NCBI GenBank assembly: GCA_002794775.1
Contig: NBAY01000037.1
Coordinates: 186,001-250,000 of the forward strand
Direction: 5' to 3'
DNA from: Porodaedalea pini
Lineage: Eukaryota > Basidiomycota > Agaricomycetes > Hymenochaetales > Hymenochaetaceae
DNA length: 64,000 nucleotides
Shown: positions 36,501 through 47,709 of the stretch, piece by piece
Position numbering within the stretch: the first letter of the stretch is position 1
Layout of the letters: each line of letters opens with the position of its first letter
The notes under the pieces: generated by a model
Told to the model about the DNA's origin: nothing
The model's input: the letters and a program-made list of their open reading frames with translations, nothing else
Database searches by the model: none
Translations under genes and position numbers: made by a program

Positions 36501-38033
36501 GAGATCAGGAAACTTATAGCAGAGATCTGTGGTGTTCCTCTTTCAGATATCGCTTTGGACAGTAACGTCGCGGACCTCGGCGTTGACTCCTTGATCTGGA
36601 TTGAGCTGGTCAGTCAACTCAAGTCAGTCGTGCCAAGTGTTACGGTTGACGTCTCAGAGCTCATGCTCTCGGTTACTGTCGGCGATCTCATCAGTAAGAT
36701 TGTGAGGGTCGACCATCGTCCCGTCTTCGCCGTGAAGTCCTTTGAGAAGCATGCGCCTTTCTCGAAGCTTGCGTTGAAAGCCACAGCTCATTCAGATGTT
36801 CCAGTAGCTTCGCCTTCTTTGGAGGAATGTTCATCGGTCCCCTCCCTCGTAAAAAACATTCTTGGAAAGGTTCTCGATATTTCTCCTCATGACCTTCGCG
36901 ATGTCGACTCGCTTGACGCACTTGGATTGGACTCTCTCGGCTCCATCGAGGCTCTCGCGGAACTTCAGGAACAATTTCAAGCATCCCTTCCGCACGATTT
37001 CTTCATCGAATGTCCTACTTTGGGCTCCGTACAAACGTCTATTGAGAACATGATCAATCAGCGCTCTCATTCCCGTCAATCGAGCTCGTCGACTCTGGTC
37101 GACACGGAGCCTCTCCAGAAAGTTGTGGGCCCCGACCGGACGATTCTTCCGCTTCAGAGTTCGCAAAATGGCGCCAGTCCTCTTTTCCTCGTGCACGATG
37201 GTAGCGGTTTGAGCCACTGCTACTCGCGCATCGGCAGCCTTGACAGACCTCTTTGGGGCATCAATAACCCGAGGCTCCTTAGCGGAGAGAGCTGGGAGGG
37301 CGGCATTGCAGAAATGGCGTCTCACTATATCGATCGAATCAGGCCGATCATCACCGAAAGCGGTTGCATACTCGGAGGTCAGCTCTCATAGCTGCTATCT
37401 TCTTGAATGAGACTGACTGTGACTTTTGTAGGATGGTCTTTTGGTGGCGTTGTCGCCTTTCACATGGCGTGCGAGCTCATGCGCGCCGGAGTCAAGGTTG
37501 CAGGCGTCGTTCTCATTGATTCTCCTTCCCCGTTCACGCAGAATGCTCTGCCGGAGGCGCTCATTGACTCCGTTATCTGTGCGTCGCCTGCTTCAGACTC
37601 GAGCAAGCAGCAGGCGCAGATCATCCAGCTCGCTCGTACTCAGATGTCCCATGCGACTCGGGCTCTCGTAGCTTATGACCCTCTGGCTTCCTCCACTATT
37701 GCCCATATTCCAGCATACCCCAACATTGTGATGCTGCGGTGCACCGACGCATTCTCTTTGACCAAGTTCAGAGACAATGTTCTCACGGAGCGGATGCCCT
37801 TCCTCGAGGATCGCCGTGATCCAAGGGTAGCTGTACAAGACTGGGAAAAACTAGTTGGGAGGGAGGTGCCGGTATTGGACATCCCTGGACATCATTTTGA
37901 GCCATTCGCGCCTAGAAACGTTAGCGCAGAACTTTCACTTCGTCATTAAATATGGTGCTAATATCTGATACAGGTCTCTGCCTTGACGCAACAGCTCAAG
38001 AAGGCAATTGCTCATTTCGATGCCTCTGTCTGA
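30514..38033 (+). CDS. Non-reducing PKS, SAT-KS-MAT-PT-ACP-ACP-TE
   Basis: Iterative type I polyketide synthase building an aromatic polyketide, by resemblance an orsellinic-acid-type product. Eight exons (30514-31164, 31439-32488, 32542-32908, 32959-33143, 33202-34448, 34511-37377, 37432-37919, 37974-38033) close to 2304 aa; intron 1 is long (274 nt). [11 protein letters not shown] at the start, with GYSSG near residue 120 where GxCxG is usual. [23 protein letters not shown] (Cys near 716), [12 protein letters not shown] and [27 protein letters not shown], with the active GHSLGEY split by intron 5. [21 protein letters not shown] (His near 1487) and [11 protein letters not shown] (Asp near 1675). 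Two ACPs: [11 protein letters not shown] and [30 protein letters not shown] (Ser near 2125) and IPGHHFEPF. No reducing or methylating domains. All catalytic residues appear present except the SAT Cys. Confidence 0.95.
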
Positions 38034-40185
38034 ATGCCCTACTAAGAGGGCGAGTGGTGCTTCATGCTGTAACCTCTTGCACTGCTTGCCCGTCTAATTT
38101 TTCCCGACCACTTTCACCATTGTATTACTAATTAATTTTCCGCGGAGGGTATACCTACCAGACTTTATCGCTGTATGATTCCTACATTCCGCGCGTCATC
38201 TCGGCTGCAAGTGATCCACCTGTCCATATTGTTCCATAGTCTCCGTATTGCATGTTCTGCCGGTGTATGTTCTTGCGACGCCCTGTTTTCTTCTTTGCTT
38301 TTTTTTCCATTTTTCTCGTCTGTCTTTTCTCGCTATTCTGTTTTCCTTTGTGTCACCTCAATTCTTCGCGCCTCCGTAACTTTACTCTGCGAATCTCGTC
38401 TTTCCACGCGTAACGGATAGGAATCTCGGTGTTAATATTGTACTTCGGAGGATGGGTTTGTACATATCCTGTAATTTGTGGTTGTCTGGAATAACAAGTA
38501 TGCTTTCGGTCTCTTTTCACTGGGTTGACGATTGCAAAACCAAAGATTAATTCAAATTGTATCTTTAGAGATGAGGACAGACATTAATATTGGTAGAAGA
38601 AATTGGTATGAAGTGGAAATAAACTCTACGATGAGCCGCCATTGATATTGCCATCACGTCCAAGTGAATTACACTCGTTGCCACTACACCCGAAAGTATG
38701 CCGTACATTCTGTCCGTTGCCTTATACGGGTATAGATGCTCAAGTAGACGTGACTGTAATGAACTGACTTGCGCATAGCTGAAAGAACGTGGTTTCGGGA
38801 TGGCACGCCGCGAACGGCGCTTAGATGTTGGGTGGATCAACTAGACGTGGAAAGAGAACGACGCAGGCGAAGGTGCTGCCTGTGCGCCGAGCATGTAAGT
38901 ATGAGAATTTGCGCATTCGCAAGCGAAGCCGAAGAACGAAGGGGACTCCGGAGAGGGCGAAGAGTAGACACAGATGTATACGCAGCAGTCAAAGTTGATG
39001 CAGCCGCGGGCGCAGACTGTCCCATGGCAGAGACGGCCGATACTTATGCTCCAACAGGCCAAGAAGTCTCTCTTCGGTTTGCCTTTGGACGAGGATGAGC
39101 GATTCGGAAGGTCGGACGTATCCTGGGTTTGTCGAGGTGTACTTGTCTGATCGGAATACTCCGCGTACAGCAACGGGAAAAAGGGTAAATTATTCTTGGT
39201 TGAACACACCCGGAGTAAAATATAAGATATTGACTTCTTTGATGCAGAAGGGATTAGATAGGACTGCGCGTCGCAAAAGTACGGCATTCGAGGGGACCAA
39301 TCGCTGGAAGGCGTAAACTCGACCAGAGACGACCGAAACAACTGAAGCGGGCTGCAGCCCCGTCGTCCTCCAGCAGCTCGCTTTATACAAAAGAACCCTC
39401 TCGGCATGGTTGACGGTCCCAGTCATAGTGGAAGGAGGAAGAAAGCATGGGGAGGAAGGCGGAGCCTGAGCCTAAGATTATAGCGAGAACAGCACTAGCA
39501 TTATCACTGTGCATGAATGAAGCCCGGACGCATTGCATTAATTGTGGTCAAGGTCCTTCCATAATGCAGTCGGCAACAAGGTAGTCATAGAAAATGGGCG
39601 TGAAAGTGTCATGCACCGAGTGGTTCACCGTTTTCATTTCGAGAAGCCTCGTTTGTATTATCAGGCCAAATGCAGGATCAGAAAGTTATGCAAGGCTCAT
39701 CGATACAAAGGGACAATCCCCTTCAACCTGAAATTCTAGATAAATATTATCAAAAGATAATAATAGGGTTGCGAGAGCTTATTTTGAGCCTGCATGTCTG
39801 AGGCCTGGGGAAGCTCGCACTTCATTTTAGAGGCATGCGCCGGATGGACACGGCGTCACGGTGACGTCGTGCAAGCCAGACAAATCCTACAGCAGTTTCT
39901 GAAAGTAAAGCATCTGGAGGTAGGAGCTTGAAGAGATGAGAATAAGAACATTAAACTCTTGCTCAAGTCTCATGAAAATTTTCACTTCCCTGTGGCCGAA
40001 AGAAAAGCAAAATAAAGTTTGGAGTGTCACGTCACCTTTTCAGTCGCGAGCATGTCACAAGCTGTACAGTGTAAATAAGAGTTGCGTGACGTCAAGAGAA
40101 TTGGGAGACGCACCACTGCCATGCACCACCAGCTACAAAAGACAAAGCGTGCGACCATGACGACCTCTTCTTTACACTTACCACC
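38034..40185. other. Intergenic region downstream of the PKS
   Basis: No supported gene. A 188-codon minus-strand open frame (38841-39407) lacks any recognisable domain. Contains one exact ATTAATATTG copy at 38583 and a near copy at 38432. Confidence 0.5.
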
Positions 40186-40929
40186 ATGTCCTCCACCCTC
40201 TTGAACAAGGCTGGCCTTAAAGTCTTCGAGCAGCACCTCAAGCAATATGAGCCTGTCGACCCCGTCTATGAGACGTACACCGACGCGAAAGGGAAGCAAA
40301 AGCGGAGAAGGGTACGCATTCTTCGGTTTCTTCTGTGAGCTCATGTTCTAATGCTGGGAATTTACGGGTCTACAGCGCGAACTCCCTCCCGGCCTGTCTG
40401 CGCGCGATGCAAAGATCCTACGCAAGGTGAAGAACCGAGCACACCATCTGGACAAAGGCTTCCGCATTTGCGGAATGCGATTTGGCTGGACGTTCGTCAT
40501 CGGTATCATCCCCATGGCAGGCGACGTTGCCGATGCAACGCTCAATTATGTTCTCGTCGTGCGTAAAGCGAAGCAAGCAGAGTGCGTTTTCTTTCACCTT
40601 TCTGTACCTTGCTTCCAAAGACACTGGGTTACTCCGTACTAAATTGGAACTCAATCTAACCCGTTAGAATCCCTGGATGGCTTCTACGCCGTATGCTCGT
40701 TAACAACGCCGTCTCTGCAGGCGTCGGCTTCGTCCCGGTCGTCGGCGATGTCGGCATTGCAGCTTACAAAGCGAACTCGCGCAACGCCGCGCTCCTCGAG
40801 GAGTTTCTCCGCATCCGCGGCGAGGAGTTCCTCAAGTCGCAGTCCGTCACAAGCCAGCCGAAGCAGGATGCGCAGGACGTGAAACCCGGTGCAGGCCGCG
40901 TGAAGGGCGAGAAGGTGTCAAAGAAATGA
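40186..40929 (+). CDS. DUF4112 protein (paralogue B)
   Basis: Three exons (40186-40311, 40376-40581, 40668-40929) give 197 aa. Family features: LPPGLSARDAKILRKVKNRA, LDKGFRICGMRFGWTFVIGI, IPMAGDVADATLNYVLVVRK, and AGVGFVPVVGDVGIAAYKAN with SRNAALLEEFL. The two hydrophobic G-D-V hairpins suggest membrane association. The C-terminal tail is Lys/Gln-rich (SQPKQDAQDVKPGAGRVKGE). It lacks the Cys run seen in the paralogue at 16117. Introns fall at equivalent places: before the R-E/P-L-P segment and after AKQAE/ARKVE. The function of the family is unknown. The start matches the family and has CACC before the ATG. Confidence 0.85.
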
Positions 40930-41692
40930 TTGGACTATGCTTTCCCCTTTCCTGCTTTTTTGTGCGTTTGCGTGTTGCTTGATAAAGTATACCCAGGATA
41001 CACGCGCTTAATCTATTCCCCCTTAACTCACCTTATCGTCACAAAAACATGAACTTCTCTTTGCCAATCATTAATGGTATCAGTATCGCTCAATATTTAG
41101 GACATATATTGCGTCTATAAACAGCAGACATATGCATGTTGATCATAAAAATATAATGGTAAATAACACTTTGATTCAAGGTTAACAGCCGTTTATTGAG
41201 GCACAGGCTTGTGCCTTCAATGATCAAGGAGATCTGAATGTCTGCACTCTAATTTGTACTCGCCCGAATATATTTTTGTTGCATCACAGGCAGCAGTGGC
41301 AGGCCTTTTACGAGCTCTCTTCTAGCTTCATTTGTCTTTCGCTCATGGTAGATGAGAGAGAGAATATTAATGTTGCGACCAAACGCGTGCCGGGCTTTTA
41401 CTATGGAGCCCCAATTGTACGCGTTCTGATCACGTGATTCTGCTTTCTGGCCGTTTGGCTTAACAAATGCTCAGAATTGTTCCTCAAAACTTGCTCCAAA
41501 CCAGATTGTGTTTCTCAAGTTATCCACGTCGAGAAAGGGTGTTTTCTTTGTGTCTGGATTGTTACGTTCTTGAATTTTGTCGCAGGCAGTACGGTATGGA
41601 GAGCATGACGTCATTGTCACCACCCTGAGCGCAAGTGCTACATAAACTTGCATAGTCTCAACGACCGTACACAAGAAGAACCTCTCCCAACA
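40930..41692. other. Intergenic region
   Basis: No gene or repeat recognised; includes the 3' flank of the DUF4112 gene and the promoter of the small gene at 41693. Confidence 0.5.
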
Positions 41693-42208
41693 ATGTCAAC
41701 TACATCTAGCGTCTCTGAAAGGGCCCAAGGCAACTACCCGCCTCCAGGCGACAGTACGTCTCCTTTGTGTTGCTTCTTCGTCCCCGTCCATCTGATTCAT
41801 GCCTCGGAAACAGCGACGACCGAGGGTGGCTATGGCGGTCAAGGTCAGACGTTCGCGCCTGTGTCACAACGTGGGCTTATCGACCAGACGACGGACGGGC
41901 AGCCGCTCGGGAACGAGCTGGAAGACGCGTGGCAGGGCTCGGACGAGACGGCGACGCGGAAGTTCAAGGAGGATCAGAGTGCGTTCTTCAGCTCCTTCTG
42001 CATCTCGGACACCAACTGAACGTCTCAACTCAATTTCTGTTTTGCCAACGCGCCACGCTATGTAGATCGCCAGCCTGGTCAAGGCCTGAATCCCTACGGC
42101 GACTCTTTGGAGACACGAGGGGATGCAGGCGCGCAGTTGGCGGCTGGTGCGACTGATTCGAGGGCGAGAACTTACCAGGATGAAATACCAAACGCTGACA
42201 GGCAGTGA
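41693..42208 (+). CDS. Small hydrophilic protein, unknown
   Basis: Three exons (41693-41753, 41814-41978, 42066-42208) with good GT..AG introns close in frame to 122 aa. The product is almost wholly hydrophilic, rich in Gly, Gln, Asp, Glu and Thr (GGYGGQGQTFAPVSQRGLID, NELEDAWQGSDETATRKFKE, RQPGQGLNPYGDSLETRGD), and has no Cys. It has no signal peptide or membrane segment. It has the look of stress-type hydrophilic proteins of fungi, but I do not recognise a named family. All three exons share composition and codon use, which supports a genuine gene. Confidence 0.6.
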
Positions 42209-42857
42209 AAGTGTTTTGTACCATGACGCCTTGCCCTTCGCGCTCTTCGTGTCTCTGATTGGTGGTCGGCGTTTTTTGTTCAGACCTGGTTAGAATGCTT
42301 GTAGAGTGTGTCAAGTGCGTGCCAAAAATAAAAAATAAGAATCAAGCGGGAAAATGCCCTTTATTCCCTGCGTACAGTTATTGGCACTCGTAAGTATAGT
42401 TTGCGGCAAGATTTCGCCTCTGTGTCATGTGCGCTTTCATTCAAGGCAAAGGAAAAATACAGACTTTTCAGGGCTCGACATTAATTCTCCGAAGCTGCCG
42501 CATGCGAAAAGTGCGATGTTTAGAAAGAGTTAATAACACACTCGATTGCTTCACGAATCCATGCTCAACTCACTGAGAAGGATTTGACCGAGGCAGAGGA
42601 CTTTGAAGGTGAGGTCTCAAGAATATTCGAACCTCATCATGGATGTAGGAACATATCTCACTGCCAACTTGACATGCAAAATTCACGAAAATATCGGATC
42701 GTCTTAAGCAAATTTTGGCGAACCTGGTCCGTCGCTGAAGACACTAAGACCCACTTATATTGAATCACCAGAAAAAGACAAAAGACATTGCATAGAGGGC
42801 CCAAATTCCAATCAAATCTCAGAAGAAAAGCGGTATCCATCGTCTCATCTCGTGCTC
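42209..42857. other. Convergent intergenic region
   Basis: Nothing recognised between the small gene and the pectate lyase pseudogene. Confidence 0.5.
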
Positions 42858-44462
42858 TCACGCAGAGAAATGGAGCGTCGCGCCCGCAGTGCCAACGACA
42901 GCCGTTGCGCACGTCATCCACGTCAACGAGCGTGAAATCATACGGTGGGTCCGTGAATGTGCCGTTCGGCGCCGTGTCCGTCGCACCGTTGTATTCATTG
43001 TTGAGCGTGACCGCGAAGCCCTCGCCTGTGCTCTTAATCGCCTTCGTCGCACCGGACCACACGCTGTTCTCGACGAGGAGCTGCGCGCCTGGATGCAAGA
43101 AGTTAAGAAAGCAGGAAGAAAAGTAGGATAGGACGGGCTTACCGTCGCGCGTATTAATTGATGCCATCGTCGTTGTCGTCAAAGACGCTGTCAAAGATGT
43201 GTCCCGTGCCAAAGCGGAACGACGGCTGTGCGTGAGTTCAAGTTGAACCTGATTCAAAGTGCTGAGAATCAATATTCGGGTAAAACACAGTTGCCCTTGG
43301 GAATCCGAACGCACCAGTAGTTATTCGCCATCGTGACGGTGATCGCTACATCCTGCGCGTCGTTGCTGTCCGAGTGTCCGATGAGGGACGCCTTCCAGTG
43401 GTCATGGAGCTTCAATGGAGCGTAAGACAAGCCATCATGGAAATAAGATACGTGGTGAGCAAAAACGACAACGCACGTAGCTGTTCGTAACTGTGACGCC
43501 GGTGCAGCCGTGGGTGATGTCGAGCAGGCCATCGTAGCTTTCTGAAAGACACGATCAAGTTTCGAAGCTTCTATCGAAACACATTTGCGGGCCAAACCTA
43601 CAAGTCCTAGAAAGAGATAAGTTTCAGAAAATCGGATGACTTCGCGTATGGGATCCGAGAACATACCTTGTCGTGGTCACGGTCCTACAGTTAGGCAGGC
43701 TTGTTAGCATGCTTGGTCTTTTCAACCAATTGAGTTAAAGCACTAACGGAGCTCAGGTCAACGTGGTCCACCCAGACATTGTTCGACTGCTGGATACCGA
43801 TGTTGTCGCCAGGTGCAAGCACCTTTTGAATGATCACGTTGCGGATAATGACGTTCTCTACCTCGAGCACGCGAAGACCGACGCCAACGAGCGCTATAGT
43901 AGACATCAAATGAACTCCATCAGAACATGTTCTTCGAACAAACGAACGAAAAGAAGACAGGCTTACTGGCACCCGACGCGCCGAGGACGGATGTGTTCGA
44001 ACCGATTTCGACGACATCGTCGCCCGTGATCGTTCCTGCAAACACATACTGCGTGAGTATAACACCTAAATCCGCAGTACAGCACGACTGACCTGAAATG
44101 ATGACGATTTTGGGGTCGTCTCCAGCGACGGCTGCAGTCAGCGCGTCGAGCGTGGAGACTGTTGTGACAGTACCACCGGAGCCGCCAGAAGTTCTAGGAG
44201 CGAACAATGAGTGAACTATTCGTCTATCGATTTCAACGATGTGCAAAGAGATATGTACCCTCCGTTGAGAGTCGCATAACCGACGGTGGCGACATCGTTG
44301 ACAGAAGCCCTCTTGAAGACCTTAGGTATGGCCGTAGCCTAGAGAACAGCGGACATCAAGTCACCATATCGCATCAGCAGCACGGAGTCACGGACACAAC
44401 TGTGGACTTACAAAGACTGTCTGTACGACAAGGAGAGCGAAGATGGCGGAGAGGAGCTTCAT
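42858..44462 (-). pseudogene. Pectate lyase family 1 (PL1), disrupted
   Basis: Remnant of a secreted pectate lyase that would cleave polygalacturonan by beta-elimination. Signal peptide MKLLSAIFALLVVQTVFV, then TSGGSGGTVTTVSTLDAL, KIVIISG, TITGDDVVEIGSNTSVLGAS, and GLRVLEVENVIIRN. NNVWVDHVDLSSDRDHDK, YDGLLDITHGC, HDHWKASLIGHSDSND and GINTRDG-AQLLVEN follow. Lesions on the coding strand: an extra G at about 43226 before the Pro of SRTPSFRFG; four extra bases near 43154-43159 that put a TAA inside GINTRDG; an extra G at about 42902 in the C-terminal strand; and a joint after DRDHDK that does not close in frame. The expected C terminus (AVVGTAGATLHF) is still legible. Several independent breaks argue for a true pseudogene rather than one sequencing error. 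Confidence 0.75.
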
Positions 44463-45899
44463 GATTGCACGTAAGAGAGTAGAATAGACGAACTCTGGTT
44501 CTCTCCAGCGTCTACCAACGACATTTTATACCACTGCAGAACGGTCAAGGGGCGTTCGTTCGGACTTCCCTCGGGACGCGCTGCTCGTTCTTTATGCATT
44601 GCAAGTGCCAAGACCTGATCTCCTGAGGGTGAAGTCGGTTATTCACCAAAGACGTGTCAAGCGCGGACCGCGCAAGCCGCCGTTCATGAATGCCGCGAGT
44701 GCTCCGTCCCGCTTCGAAGATCTTATGCGCCGAGAAAGAAGGCAGTGGCGGTCTAATGTTCTGTGCAAGAATTTGTTCAGGCGGTCCGGAGACATATATA
44801 CAACTGATGGCCAGGAGCATTGCCTCGGTACTGGATAGGCTTTGTGAATAAATCGCTCGCTCAGGTTCAGGCGAAAGTGGACGTACGCGTATGAAAGAAA
44901 TGGTCATATCGCTGCAGCATTTGTGCTCTTGTGGATGCCTGATATGCCGTTGATGATTATGAGCTGGAGTGCACTCATCCTCGAGGAAGTCTACTCACTA
45001 CAGAATGAGGCTGACTCAAGAGTATCTCGCACGGTCATAACAAAGTGTTGTTTCATCGAAAATGAATGGCCGGACCGCGCAAAATCAACATGGCGCATGC
45101 ACATAGTTACACGTCTCCGAAGGAGAGCACATCTAACATACATGCATGAACTCGAAGGAACATTCATTGTAACCGGAAATTTGAGAAGCGTCTGAAGCAC
45201 AGGAAGACATACACATTAGGTTGAGAAGATCGGAGAAACGATGCAGTACCTTATAAGTACAGGATTCTGGAGCACGCAAGGGCGAAGACCTGAGCATTTG
45301 AATCTGAGAAGGGCGCCCTCGGACCCTATGGTAGCCTAAAAATAGCGAAATTTTCCCGGGAAGAGGCCAGCACACGAATGAAGCTGTACAAAGAGAAGAT
45401 CAGCTCCGGACTTGTTAATGCATTAGACCAAGAGAACGTCGAGATACGATCAAACAGATTGTGGGTCGAAAAACTTCAAAATTATATTGTACTAAGGGTT
45501 CCCAATCGCGCAAAGAGCCACCTTCATGGCGTTTGACAACAGAACGAACGAAGCACTTGCACCCGTTTTAAGATTCAGCCGAAATACACGGCACCATTCA
45601 CCTGGAGCCCACCGCAACGCAGACCCAAGAGAACGCCATCGGAAAGCACCCACCGATGGGCTTTGAAGATGCGTGATATGGGCAGATGTAGGTGCCGTGT
45701 AGTAAGCGTCGAAGTCTGATTTGGTTGTAAGAGAGGGAGGGACGTATGAAGAGCAAGAACAAAAAAAAACTGATGACGGTGGGAAACAGAACGGTTGAAA
45801 AAGATGCCATAATGGTACTTAGCATATAGTGTCCCATTCTACGAGCAGATAAAAAGACCCATCCATTACATTTCTTCAGCAGGAGCCTTAGGGAATATA
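44463..45899. other. Intergenic region
   Basis: No supported gene apart from the TATA-like remnant at its left end. Confidence 0.45.
44522..44530 (-). promoter_or_regulatory. TATA-like box of the pectate lyase pseudogene
   Basis: On the minus strand TATAAAATG lies about 60 nt upstream of the ATG at 44462, a remnant promoter. Confidence 0.4.
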
Positions 45900-46322
45900 T
45901 CAATCTCTGCTTATCTTCAATATAAGAGCTCGCTCCAGCACGAGGAGCCGATTTTGCATTGCGGCACGTCTTGCCTCAAGCGCTTCTTCTACGGCGGCCA
46001 GTGAAGACTGAACGTGGTCTATCTTTCGCTCGAGTTGTCGCTCCCATTCTGCCTGCTCCTGCGCCTGCTGCCGCTCCCATTCTGCCCGCTCCTGCGCCAG
46101 TACTTCTGCAACTTTCAGCGCAATCTTCTCGTCCATCCGTGCATTCAAGTCCTCACGCAACGCGTTCATCCCCTGCTTTCTCTTCTTCCCTGTTGTCAAC
46201 CACTGTTTAGCGTGGATCCTTAGGCGTCGAGTCGATGATAGCTTCTGACCGTATGATAATGGCGCCTTTTTTATAGCGATGAATACCTGCCGAAGATAAT
46301 CAGAGATTACACAATCAGACAT
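45900..46322 (-). CDS. Small coiled-coil protein, unknown
   Basis: A single open frame of 140 codons, possibly with one short intron after the first 12 codons (MSDCVISDYLRQ, donor GTATTC). The C-terminal two thirds are highly charged heptad-like helix: VAEVLAQERAEWERQQAQEQ, EWERQLERKIDHVQSSLAAV and EALEARRAAMQNRLLVLERA. A short internal repeat, QERAEWERQ/QEQAEWERQ, is visible. No other domain is recognised. Composition is protein-like, and codon use in the helical part is regular, but there is no family evidence. Confidence 0.45.
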   Translation of the reverse strand: MSDCVISDYLRQVFIAIKKAPLSYGQKLSSTRRLRIHAKQWLTTGKKRKQGMNALREDLNARMDEKIALKVAEVLAQERAEWERQQAQEQAEWERQLERKIDHVQSSLAAVEEALEARRAAMQNRLLVLERALILKISRD

Positions 46323-47709
46323 ATAAGACGGGAGATATCAACGCTACAAAGAAGACTCACCAAAGTACTGAGCGTGGGTGTAGCCTTTCAAGTTTCATCG
46401 AGTCACCTGCGATTTTTATGCCTGTCACCGTGAGAATCAACTACCTAAACTTCGTATCTTCACTGTAAGACTCGACAACAACGCTCGACCAAAGCAGAAC
46501 TGAGTACTACTGCTAGTGACCAGGAATTATCTTCGGTGCAGCTAGGCCATAACCTTGATTTTTGACTGTGGAGACTCATTCCGGTCGTCTGGATGGAAGC
46601 TCAAGGTGAGCTGGCATTGAACGCACTGAAAAAGCACTTCATGTGCGGCATAGTCTAACGAGTCGCTAATGGTTCTCTTCCTGTCAAAGCAAGAGAAAGT
46701 CACACATCATGCCGCAAGTACATATAGAGGGACCAGCGGTTATCATTTGGAACATCAACCGCATAGGACGCACTTCTGCCTCTCATTTCCTCCGATTTAT
46801 GTCCGTGATTCCGCATGCCCACGGCGGGATACAAAGCAGGTCCAACGCTAATCTACTCATGGTCGACAAGAAGGCACTAAAAAGGAGACAATCGTTCGTT
46901 TGTTCTTCTTTATAATCCGTCGCTCTGCTAAAATTTGGTTGACTCAAGAAGAGCTTGAGCCCCACGCTATTGTGCTATTGTGGAAACTTATCGCTAAGCA
47001 CTCGGGTGGCGCGTTGATGTGTATTCTCGTCTCTCTCTTCCCGGAGTGAATTTCCTGAACAACTTGTTGCGCACCTTAGCTCTGAGAGCTTCACTGTCCT
47101 TTTTCATCACTTGGAGATTGATACCATATCTATCGCATCGCACCGGTAATGGACATGAAGAGCAACCGATGGCAATCCGAGTCAGCACGTCACTGGTTGC
47201 AGCTGTAAGTAATACAGCTAAAAGAGCAATCTACCAATATATGACTTGCCGACTATCCAGGCGAGTCCATCACTATCGAGTTCACCTCTTCAGCATGACT
47301 GACAAGACATGCTAAGGACCTCATGTCGATTCTTATAGTATAGGAATACACGCTTTTCAAGCACGTGAAGGAGCCCTACACGTCAAACGACCGAGGGTAT
47401 GGGTTTTACTACAAAGGCTCTAGTCTCAGATAATTCAACTAACATATTACGGTGAGAGCCGGTCCTTATTCGCTTGACATGGCATGCTGATGATTACGGT
47501 TGTAGATAAACAGAAGTGCTAAATGAGTTGACATTTCGAGGCCACAGTGTCGCGTATGTCACGGCACGCGGCACGCGGCGTAACGGCGTGATTAAAGTCG
47601 CTCTGCTCGGCCACGAAATCTCAACTACGAACCACGCACAGTCGTCCATCACAGACTCATTTCCTCTCCTGAAATCCACCAAGAAAGGCTCTCCTATCAT
47701 CGACGAAAC
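46323..47709. other. Region without a secure gene
   Basis: Two plus-strand open frames (46709-46915 and 47516-47746) look weakly protein-like but share no recognised family and do not splice together convincingly. The second overlaps the start of the zinc-finger paralogue. Confidence 0.4.

Noticed and set aside
38841..39407. 188-codon minus-strand frame downstream of the PKS
   Set aside because: Composition is not protein-like, no domain, no supporting introns.
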